From Micromonospora inaquosa (GTDB lineage: Bacteria; Actinomycetota; Actinomycetes; Mycobacteriales; Micromonosporaceae): a DNA stretch of 53,781 nucleotides. Positions 7,548-15,246 of the stretch are shown piece after piece. How positions within the stretch are numbered: position 1 is the first letter of the stretch; each line of letters begins with the position of its first letter. Position numbers and translations under genes: made by a program. Under the pieces are notes generated by a model. It was not told the origin of the DNA and did not search any database. It worked only from the letters and a program-made list of their open reading frames with translations. The stretch covers positions 1 through 53,781 of the forward strand of contig NZ_QGSZ01000241.1 of NCBI RefSeq assembly GCF_003857055.1. Direction: 5' to 3'.

Positions 7548-9635
7548 ATGGACCTCGACCTCGCCTCTGACATCGCCCCACCCATCCAGGCGGTTTCGGT
7601 AAGCCAGTGGCGTCAGGTCAACCTGACCTTCGTCGACTGGCAAACCGCCGAGAAGTACGCCGCAACCCGGCTCGCCCCCGCACTAACCAGCGCCGAGGAC
7701 AGCGGTGTGATCACCGCCTTCTGGTTCATCCGCAAAACGCAGACATGGCGGTTGCGGCTCCTGCCCGCCGACCGGCAAGCCAAGGTCTACGCCTTCCTCG
7801 CTGACCTCACCAACGACGACCGCATCCGCGGCGTCACCGAGCCCATCTACCGGCCCGAGGCATACGCGTTCGGCGGCGACCAGGCCATGACGGTCGCGCA
7901 TAACCTGTTCCACGCCGACAGCCGCCACATCCTCGGCCATCTCGCTGCCGGCGGCGCCCACCGACGCGAACTCGGTGTCGTGCTCGCCACCCGCCTCATG
8001 TGTGCCGCCGGACTGGAGTTCGCCGAGCAAGGCGACGTCTGGCGACACCTCGCGATCCGCCGCCACCAAGCCAACGCGCCAGGACCAAGCCCGCAACTGA
8101 TCGCCGCCGTACAGCGTCTGCTCATCGCCGCCGTCGACGCTCCGGGTAGCCCGCTGGCAGCCACCCCCCAATGGCCGCAAGCCCACGAGCGGGCGGGCGC
8201 AGACCTCGGCTTCCTCGACCGGCACGGCGCACTCACCCGCGACCTGCGCGGGGTGCTAACCCACCACCTGCTGTTCCTCTTCAATCGGCTCGGCATCTCG
8301 GCCGCCGACGCCTGGCTCCTCGCGACGGCAGCCACGCACGTCACCTTCCACCACTCGTCCACCGACGCCTACGACAAGCACCAACTCGCCCCAACAACAG
8401 AGAGAAGCACATACATGATCCACTCGTCTGACGCCGAACCGGAAGTTCCCAGCGCAGCCGTGCTTCGCGAACAGCTCGTTAGCGCCTTGAAACAGCGCGG
8501 CCACATTCGCTCGGCTCCCGTAGAGCAGGCGTTTCGCAGAGTGCCCCGCGAGCAGTTCCTCCCCGGTGTCGATGTGGAGACCGTTTACACCCGCCGCCAG
8601 ATCGTCACGAAGCGCGACCCCAGCGGTGCCGCGCTGTCCTCGGCGTCGAGCCCAAGCCTCGTCGCGGACATGCTCGAACAACTCGATCCGCACCCCGGAC
8701 ATCGCGTCCTGGAGATCGGCGCGGCCACCGGCATCAACGCAGCCCTACTGGCCGAGCTAACCACCCCCGCCGGCAAGGTCGTCACCATCGAATTCGACCA
8801 AGACCTCGCCGACGGCGCCCGCGCCAGCCTCGCCCGCGCCGGCTACGACACCGTCGACGTGATCCACGCCGACGGAGCCCTCGGCCACCCCGACACCGCG
8901 CCCTACGACCGGATCATCGTCACCGCGGGAGCATGGGACATCTCCACCACCTGGTGGGACCAACTCGCCGACCACGGCCGCATCGTCGTACCCCTACGCG
9001 TACACGAGAGCGGCCTGACCCGATGCTTCGCCTTCGACCGCACTGCCGCCCACCAACTCGCCAGCACCACGACACCGCTGGTCTGCGGATTCGTCCCCAT
9101 GCGCGGCACCGCAGAACACACCGACCACCACGTACGCCTTCACACCGACGTGGCCCTCAAACTCGACGCCGCCGACCACCCCGACCGACAGGCGCTCAGC
9201 CGCGCCCTGAGCTACCCCCAGCACGAACGCTGGACCGGCATCGAAGTCGCCGACCCCGACCCCATCGGCCATCTCGACCTATGGCTACTCGTGCACACCA
9301 GCACACCTTTCGGCCGCCTCGGCGTCGGCGACACCGCCCGCACCAGCGGACTGGTCACCCCCGCCTACCGATGGGCCGGAGCCACCATCTACCACGGCGG
9401 CACCATCGCCTACCTCGCCTTCCAACCAACCAGCGAAGGCCACCACGAAATCGGCGCCATCGCACACGGGCCAGACGCCGACAAGCTCGCCGCCGAACTA
9501 ACCGACCTGCTCGACCAATGGGACGAGGCGGGCCGTCCCAACCAACCCACCGTGACCGCCCAGCCAGCAGGAATGCGACCTGCCAAGCCCGGCGATATTC
9601 AGCGACCCGACACCGCCTTCACCATCTCCTTCTGA
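7548..9635 (+). CDS. FxLD-system fusion: thiopeptide-type biosynthesis domain plus PIMT-like O-methyltransferase
   Basis: This is a 695-residue two-domain protein. Residues 15-280 resemble the thiopeptide-type bacteriocin biosynthesis domain (an elimination-domain relative of SpaB_C), with WRLRLLPAD and RPEAYAFGG segments. An internal in-frame ATG at 8415 marks the beginning of a protein-L-isoaspartate methyltransferase-like domain (residues about 290-690). Its SAM motif VLEIGAATG lies near residue 387, and a SSASSPS segment stands where PIMTs have their substrate loop. This fusion is the hallmark of the methyltransferase of FxLD systems. Related lanthipeptide PIMTs methylate Asp side chains, which then form aspartimide and isoaspartate. 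A ribosome site (ACGAGGAG) precedes the ATG, 15 bases after lanC. Confidence 0.9.
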   Translation: MDLDLASDIAPPIQAVSVSQWRQVNLTFVDWQTAEKYAATRLAPALTSAEDSGVITAFWFIRKTQTWRLRLLPADRQAKVYAFLADLTNDDRIRGVTEPIYRPEAYAFGGDQAMTVAHNLFHADSRHILGHLAAGGAHRRELGVVLATRLMCAAGLEFAEQGDVWRHLAIRRHQANAPGPSPQLIAAVQRLLIAAVDAPGSPLAATPQWPQAHERAGADLGFLDRHGALTRDLRGVLTHHLLFLFNRLGISAADAWLLATAATHVTFHHSSTDAYDKHQLAPTTERSTYMIHSSDAEPEVPSAAVLREQLVSALKQRGHIRSAPVEQAFRRVPREQFLPGVDVETVYTRRQIVTKRDPSGAALSSASSPSLVADMLEQLDPHPGHRVLEIGAATGINAALLAELTTPAGKVVTIEFDQDLADGARASLARAGYDTVDVIHADGALGHPDTAPYDRIIVTAGAWDISTTWWDQLADHGRIVVPLRVHESGLTRCFAFDRTAAHQLASTTTPLVCGFVPMRGTAEHTDHHVRLHTDVALKLDAADHPDRQALSRALSYPQHERWTGIEVADPDPIGHLDLWLLVHTSTPFGRLGVGDTARTSGLVTPAYRWAGATIYHGGTIAYLAFQPTSEGHHEIGAIAHGPDADKLAAELTDLLDQWDEAGRPNQPTVTAQPAGMRPAKPGDIQRPDTAFTISF

Positions 9636-9759
9636 CGGCACACGCCGGGTCGGTGCCCAACCCCGCCCCGGCCACCCCAGGCACAAGCACCGCCAACCAC
9701 CACGCACCACCGAACAGACCTCGATGCCAACACGCGCCTCCGCCGTACGTGAGGACACC

Positions 9760-10863
9760 ATGACCCTGCCCCTCGCCTCCACCATCGCCGCCCGTTTCCC
9801 CCTCGTCCCCCGCAAACGACCACCAGCCAAACCGCTCGACGCACGAGTGAACCGACTCGCTGCACTCGCCGAGACCGCCCACCGCGAACACGACCCGGAA
9901 ACAGCATCCATGGTTTTTAACGGAGCCGCCCTCGTCGCCTCCGACTGCGGCGACACGCAACTCGCCCGCACCTGGTGCCACCAACACGCGAACCTCTACC
10001 TCAGCAGAACGCCGCTCAGCGGGCATACCGCCCGCTTCGCCCTCGAACCCGTCATCAACCTCGCCCGCCTACGCATCCGAGACGGCGACGGCGGCGGCGC
10101 CCACCGCCTGCTCACCGACCTACACGCGTCGATCGTCAGCGGCAGGCGCGCCGTCATTGACGACCTGGAGATACATCCTCAACAGCTCATTGCTGATTCG
10201 GACGAACTCCAACAGATCATCGTTTGGCTACGAAGCATCCTGCTCTCGGACGGAACCCGCGCCCTCACCCTCGCCGGGCGCTGGGTGGACGCGCTGACTC
10301 ACGTACGTCACCACGACGGAATCAGCACCACCCTTCTCGATGGGCGACAGGCCGCGATCGTCGCCCACCTCATCCAGGGCGACAAGGTCGAAGCCGCCGC
10401 CCTGCTCAGCCGAACAAAGATTGAACAGCCATGGGAACGAGCGGTACACGACCTCCTCGAGTGTTGGCATGCCACGACGATCAGAGATGCTGCTACACCC
10501 GACTTTGCAGGCATAGTTGACCGATCGTCAGCCACCATACGAAGTAGAGGACTCTCGGTGTTCCGTGTGCGCCTTAGTCTCACGGCTCTAGACCTTGCCG
10601 TCGGCGCGCCACCGCACGTCGCAGATGACCTGGTCAAACTGCTGACGGCGGACGTCATTCGCGACGAGGACGCCCACGCGGCGCGTGACCTCCTCAACCA
10701 CCCAGCGGTCGGACCCGAACATCACAGACCGCTGAGTGAATTGATTGAGTTGAGCGGATTGGGCCGGGAGAGCCTGCCGGACACGGCACAGAGATCCCTG
10801 TCGCTAGCCCTCGCTCTCGCTGGAACCGTAATCGACAGCGCCTCCAAGCGCGCGAGGTACTAG
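9760..10863 (+). CDS. Helical, TPR-like accessory protein without visible DNA-binding domain
   Basis: This protein of about 367 residues is dominated by alpha-helical repeats rich in Ala/Leu (for example ARVNRLAALAETAH and RLLTDLHASIVSG), similar to the C-terminal sensor part of XRE-TPR regulators. I see no helix-turn-helix at the N-terminus. ATG 9760 is preceded by GTGAGGACACC, which supports it over an earlier frame opening at 9724. It is the last gene of the lanthipeptide locus before a stem-loop at 11006. It could be a regulator-like protein or a scaffold for the modification enzymes; neither can be shown from sequence. Confidence 0.65.
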   Translation: MTLPLASTIAARFPLVPRKRPPAKPLDARVNRLAALAETAHREHDPETASMVFNGAALVASDCGDTQLARTWCHQHANLYLSRTPLSGHTARFALEPVINLARLRIRDGDGGGAHRLLTDLHASIVSGRRAVIDDLEIHPQQLIADSDELQQIIVWLRSILLSDGTRALTLAGRWVDALTHVRHHDGISTTLLDGRQAAIVAHLIQGDKVEAAALLSRTKIEQPWERAVHDLLECWHATTIRDAATPDFAGIVDRSSATIRSRGLSVFRVRLSLTALDLAVGAPPHVADDLVKLLTADVIRDEDAHAARDLLNHPAVGPEHHRPLSELIELSGLGRESLPDTAQRSLSLALALAGTVIDSASKRARY

Positions 10864-11005
10864 CCAAGGCAGCGCAGGTGATTAACGGCGGCTCGGGCGG
10901 CGACCGGGAACCTCGCGAGTGCAGGCGGTCGCCAGGTCGAGGACCGGATCGACGCGATCCGGCAGGCAACGCTAGCTGCCGAGCTAGGCAGGGACCCAGG
11001 AGGGT

Positions 11006-11028
11006 GCCTCCGGCGAATCGCCGGAGGC
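11006..11028 (+). terminator. Perfect 10-bp stem-loop closing the lanthipeptide locus
   Basis: The arms 11006-11015 and 11019-11028 pair perfectly around AAT, and flanking GGG/CCC can extend the stem with a bulged T. No T-run follows. It lies 143 bases after the TPR-like gene and before the restriction-modification genes. Confidence 0.7.
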
Positions 11029-11309
11029 CCCTCACGCTGCGCGGCGGTATTGGGAACGTGCGGTCCCAACTTCAGGGTGACGTGACACCTGTCGAGCTCA
11101 GCGGCTATATGACTGACAGTCGAGGATGAGCGGCATGACGATCCACAAAAGCTCGACAAGTAGGCCAATGCATGCTTCAGTGCCATAAACCGGCCAGGAC
11201 AGCACGCGATCGGGCAATAACGCGAATCTCATTCGCAGCTGCCCACTACCTGGGAGCCTCCGCGCTCGTTAAGGTATGCCCGTTACCGATCTTATGGAGG
11301 AACGCCGAC

Positions 11310-13076
11310 GTGATGCCCGACCTGCTCCTTGTCGCGGCGATGTCTGAGGCGGTCAAGAGCGTTGGCGCGGAGCGTCCCCTCGGATCGCGCGGCTCTCGCG
11401 TCGAGCTTTCGAATAGCGGTTCGGCGGAGTTGACGCCGACGGCAACGGCCGTCTTGGCGGCGGTTCCGGCGTGGTGGAGGGCTCAGGCCGCGGCTGCGGG
11501 CCTAGCAGGGCGATGGCTCGACGTTGCTCAGGCGGTGCCGGCGGCTCCACCAGTGGCTCTACCACTGGATACGCCACTCACCGAGTCATGGGGTTCCCTG
11601 ACGCCCGAGCAGGTTGGGGCAGCCTACGTTGAGGCCCTCACTCCAGCCACCCGCTCGCGACATGGGCGCCACTACACACCGCCTGTTCTTGCCGCGCATC
11701 TATGGCGTTTGACTCGGACGTCGCTTGGTCTCTCACCTGCGAACCAGCGGCTGCCGGGCCTAGTTCGAGATCCAGCGTGCGGGTCAGGAGCGTTGCTCCT
11801 GCCGGCGCTGCGCGAGCATCTGCGCGCCTCATACCACGAAGATCCCGCCCTTGCCCTCGCGGGCCTGCCCAACCTCATTGAGGGCGTAGACACGGATCCC
11901 GCTGCTGTTTGGATCACGAATGTGGTGCTGGCGGCGGAGATGTTGCCGACTCTAGCCCGCGTGCCAGATAGCCGTCGCAAACCACTGCCTGTGCTGGCTG
12001 CTGTAGGTGATGGGCTCGCTCCTACTGAGAGGCAGCCCCGCGTGATGATCATGAATCCCCCGTACGGCCGAGTGCGCCTGTCTGAGGAGGAGCGTAGGCG
12101 TTACGCGCATGTTCTCTACGGACACGCGAACCTGTACGGCCTGTTCATGGCGGCTGGCGTGGACGCACTCGATGAGGAAGGTGTTCTGGCGGCGCTCGTT
12201 CCCACCAGCTTCACCAGTGGACGATACTTCTCAAACCTTCGTGCCCACGTTGGCCGTCAGGCCGCGATGAGTGCCGTGACGTTTGTCGAGGATCGCAGCG
12301 GTGTCTTCACCTCCGTGCTGCAGGAAACCTGCCTAGCAACGTTCGAGCGGAAGAAGCGCAGGAAGACCCGGATCACCAGTCTTGGCAGCACCGAGAAGAC
12401 AATCGCATCGGTAAAGGTGCAGAAGGCCGACGAGCCGTGGTTGCTGCCTAGGCGTTCCGACGACGCTGCGGTGGCAGCAGCGGCGTCCGTCATGACGGAG
12501 TCCCTGGGATCGTTCGGCTGGAAGGCGTCAACAGGACCGTTGGTCTGGAACCGCCGGAGCGATGATCTATACGCCGCATGGGGAAGCAACCGAAGCCACG
12601 TGATCTGGGCGGCGGACCTCGACGGCGGGATCCTGCATCGTGATAAGGCGCGAGACGCGATGCGGTACTTGGCCCTGACGAAGCCATCCGACGGCAAGGT
12701 GATGGTTTTGGACCAGCCAGCTGTACTCGTCCAACGCACGACCGCGCCCGAGCAGACCCGCCGTATTGTCGCCGCGCATCTGGACCTTGAGGCCCTTGTG
12801 GCACGCCATGGTCGAGTAACCGTAGAAAACCATGTAAACGTCCTGCGGCCCTCGGGCCCGGACCCGGTCCTCACCCTTGAGGCGATGACGCGATTGCTGG
12901 CGACCAAGACCATGGACCAGGTGATCCGTTGCATCTCCGGCTCGGTCGCGGTTAGCGCCTACGAGCTCGAATCGATACCCTTACCGGACCTTGAAGTGGT
13001 GCGCGCCTGGAACGAATTGGAGGGCGCGGCCCTAGAAGCCGCCGTGGCAACGGCGTATCGGCCCGAAGGGGACTGA
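11310..13076 (+). CDS. N6-adenine DNA methyltransferase of a BsuBI/PstI-type R-M system
   Basis: This is a gamma-class amino-methyltransferase of about 588 residues. HYTP at the start of the catalytic domain, DPACGSG (motif I, residue about 154) and NPPYG (motif IV, residue about 249) are all present, followed by a long C-terminal target-recognition region. It should methylate adenine at the N6 position in the site recognised by the partner nuclease. GTG 11310 (or ATG 11313) has GGAGG at 11296-11300 and is preferred to the frame opening at 11172, whose extra residues look non-coding. The nuclease gene follows after a single base. The exact recognition site cannot be deduced; CTGCAG is merely the site of the prototypes. 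Confidence 0.85.
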   Translation: MMPDLLLVAAMSEAVKSVGAERPLGSRGSRVELSNSGSAELTPTATAVLAAVPAWWRAQAAAAGLAGRWLDVAQAVPAAPPVALPLDTPLTESWGSLTPEQVGAAYVEALTPATRSRHGRHYTPPVLAAHLWRLTRTSLGLSPANQRLPGLVRDPACGSGALLLPALREHLRASYHEDPALALAGLPNLIEGVDTDPAAVWITNVVLAAEMLPTLARVPDSRRKPLPVLAAVGDGLAPTERQPRVMIMNPPYGRVRLSEEERRRYAHVLYGHANLYGLFMAAGVDALDEEGVLAALVPTSFTSGRYFSNLRAHVGRQAAMSAVTFVEDRSGVFTSVLQETCLATFERKKRRKTRITSLGSTEKTIASVKVQKADEPWLLPRRSDDAAVAAAASVMTESLGSFGWKASTGPLVWNRRSDDLYAAWGSNRSHVIWAADLDGGILHRDKARDAMRYLALTKPSDGKVMVLDQPAVLVQRTTAPEQTRRIVAAHLDLEALVARHGRVTVENHVNVLRPSGPDPVLTLEAMTRLLATKTMDQVIRCISGSVAVSAYELESIPLPDLEVVRAWNELEGAALEAAVATAYRPEGD

Positions 13077-13077
13077 C

Positions 13078-14169
13078 TTGCGCAACTCGGTGGATCCGCC
13101 GGAAGCTGAACGCCGCCTCCAAATGATCTTCCCGAGAGCTGCCTTCGACACGGTGCTCTCCAACCCGCTTGCCGGGCTGGCCATCACCGCCCTGCTCTAC
13201 ATCGACGCCGTATGCAAGGTCGATGACCAAGCTGACCTCGTGGTCTGGGCAAGGCCATCAACGGTCACCTGGATGTCGCAAGAGGCGCTCTCGCGCCAGA
13301 GCGATGCCGACCGGGAATTATGGCGCAAGACGGCAGCCGGGCAAAAGAAGCATGTGGAGGCTCTGCACCAGTCGTGGGGTGTCCCCTTTGCCCCCTTGTA
13401 CGCAGACAACTCCCGGGAGACGCTGCGCGATGAGACTTTTCGCCTTTGGCACGAGCACGGCGCAATGCGTAAGAAGGCCGGCGTAGCCACGTCAAGCTCA
13501 CGCCCCCGCTGGGCCTTGCTCGACGACTTCGCCGACCTCTTCGACCCCACTCTCACGGGCGAAGAACTCGAAAAGGCGGCTAGCGACTGGCGTGAACTGC
13601 ACCTCGATCCGGGCACGCGCCTCAAGGTCAACGTAGTTCGTAAGGCGGAGACCGACAAGCATGCTGTGACGATCACTCTGCCTGACGGTACAGCGCGCAC
13701 GCTGGAGCCCGGCAAGTCCTCGCACATCCTTAAAGGCGTTGTCGAGTCCTGGGCGCCCACCCGCCTGACTAAACCCGTGGTACTGGCAATTTCAGAACCA
13801 GGCGTGAAGGTGCACCTGGGGGACGAGCAACTGTTGCAAGTCCTCGGAATCAAAATTGATCAGGCGAACGTCCTACCGGATGCGCTCCTCGCTGACCTCG
13901 GCACTGAACCTGTCCACTTCTGGATCGTTGAAGCAGTCGCTACTGACGGCCCAGTCTCCCGAAGCCGACGTATGGCTTTACTCGGATGGGCAGCACAACA
14001 GAACATCAAGTCCAGCAGGTGCTCCTTCCTGACCGCGTTCCTGTCCCGAAACGCCGAGCCCGCCAAGCGCCGACTGAAGGACCTCGCGCCAGGAACTTGG
14101 GCTTGGTTCGTCAGCGAACCCCATCATGAGTTGGCGTGGTACAGCTTCCTCCCGGCTGTGGAGGACTAG
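13078..14169 (+). CDS. BsuBI/PstI-like type II restriction endonuclease
   Basis: This 363-residue protein has a C-terminal half that fits the BsuBI/PstI restriction endonuclease family. It reads LPDALLADLG, then a WIVEAVATDGPV strand with the putative catalytic acidic residues, then SFLTAFLSR and TWAWFVSEP near the end. It should cleave the unmethylated recognition site. The likely start is TTG 13078, with an in-frame GTG at 13090 as an alternative; the upstream ribosome site is weak, so translation may be coupled to the methylase stop at 13076. An inefficient start for the nuclease is a common safeguard in type II systems. Confidence 0.82.
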   Translation: MRNSVDPPEAERRLQMIFPRAAFDTVLSNPLAGLAITALLYIDAVCKVDDQADLVVWARPSTVTWMSQEALSRQSDADRELWRKTAAGQKKHVEALHQSWGVPFAPLYADNSRETLRDETFRLWHEHGAMRKKAGVATSSSRPRWALLDDFADLFDPTLTGEELEKAASDWRELHLDPGTRLKVNVVRKAETDKHAVTITLPDGTARTLEPGKSSHILKGVVESWAPTRLTKPVVLAISEPGVKVHLGDEQLLQVLGIKIDQANVLPDALLADLGTEPVHFWIVEAVATDGPVSRSRRMALLGWAAQQNIKSSRCSFLTAFLSRNAEPAKRRLKDLAPGTWAWFVSEPHHELAWYSFLPAVED

Positions 14170-14429
14170 TTGTCCTGCCCAGAAAGCGCTTAACGTCCGC
14201 TTGCCCTACACCCCACGCGTCCGTACCCCCAGCGGGCGGGCCGCGCTCAGCGCTTCGGGAAACACGCTCCGGGTCGTCTTCGTCAGCGTCGCCAGCCTGA
14301 ACGTCGCCAGCCTCCTCGGCGACGTTCGCCGGGTGCGTGTTGCCGCAGCGCGCGGTCATCGTGGGCGACACTGCCTGGCTTAGGGCGGTTAACTTCGACG
14401 GTCAACGGCCCTCAGCCGTCACGGCAAAT

Positions 14430-15197
14430 TTATGCTCGACTGGGCACAAATACCGTCACTGGAACAGTCTTGGTGTCAATCTCGCAGGGCAGGTACCAGG
14501 TCCCGTGCGTCTGGTGTTCGGCAGTGAAGGCTAGGCGAATGACGGTTCCCTGCTGATGCAGCCAGTCCTGCTGCGTCATGCTCCTCATCCAGTGCCCCAG
14601 TGTGGTCTGCTCAAGTTGGTACGGCAACTCTTCGCCTATTGGCAGAGGTGCGTCGTACGCTGTGCCTCGGCCCTTGCGATCGGCTTGCGCGTCGTCCGGC
14701 CCGGTTCCAGGCGTAAAGCGATATGGGCCCCAAATGTGCTCGCGGATCTCATCTTGCGTCGGGCCGTCCAAGTGCTGCCGATGCTCGCCTTTCCCGCGGC
14801 TGAAGTGATCGTTGCGAATGGTCACGGTCAGGCGATCGAGGCGGTCAAGCCCTGGCGGTCCGATCAGCATGACTCGGAGGCGCAAGATATCTGAGCCCGG
14901 GTTGCAGGGCTCACAGACTACCCGTAAGCGGGGGATCAATTCGCTGTGACGGCGCTGGCTCTCGATTGACGACAGAGTGATGGTGGCCGCGTTCGATTCG
15001 CGTGACGAGGACCGTGCTTGCGTCGCCGCCCACGCCGCGACTCCAACGGCGGCGGCAGTGCCAAGCGATTCGAGTGCGCCCCAAGCCGGCGAAGCCAGGA
15101 CTGTCCAAAGATCCACGATTTGCACCGTTCCGAAAGTGGGTACGAATGTTGGGCAGGCGGGCACGGTGGTCGGTGGGTCTACCTGTACAGCAGCCAC
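14430..15197 (-). CDS. Membrane-anchored hypothetical protein downstream of the helicase-nuclease pair
   Basis: This protein of up to 255 residues has no family I can name. A hydrophobic segment at about residues 40-58 is followed by a charged stretch and a beta-rich soluble domain (LRVVCEPC, LTVTIRN, IRLAFTAEH, TWYLPCEI). The general layout, an N-terminal membrane segment, a short helical region and then a beta-domain, resembles the paralogous pair at 19834 and 24170, but without their TDWMQAWGS signature. It lies 50 bases downstream of the helicase gene on the same strand and may be co-transcribed. The start is uncertain; GTG codons further downstream are also possible, and none has a strong ribosome site. 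Confidence 0.55.
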   Translation of the reverse strand: MAAVQVDPPTTVPACPTFVPTFGTVQIVDLWTVLASPAWGALESLGTAAAVGVAAWAATQARSSSRESNAATITLSSIESQRRHSELIPRLRVVCEPCNPGSDILRLRVMLIGPPGLDRLDRLTVTIRNDHFSRGKGEHRQHLDGPTQDEIREHIWGPYRFTPGTGPDDAQADRKGRGTAYDAPLPIGEELPYQLEQTTLGHWMRSMTQQDWLHQQGTVIRLAFTAEHQTHGTWYLPCEIDTKTVPVTVFVPSRA

Positions 15198-15246
15198 TAC
15201 TGCGCCTTGCGCGTCTCTGCATCACTTCATGCTGTCGGGATGTCGG

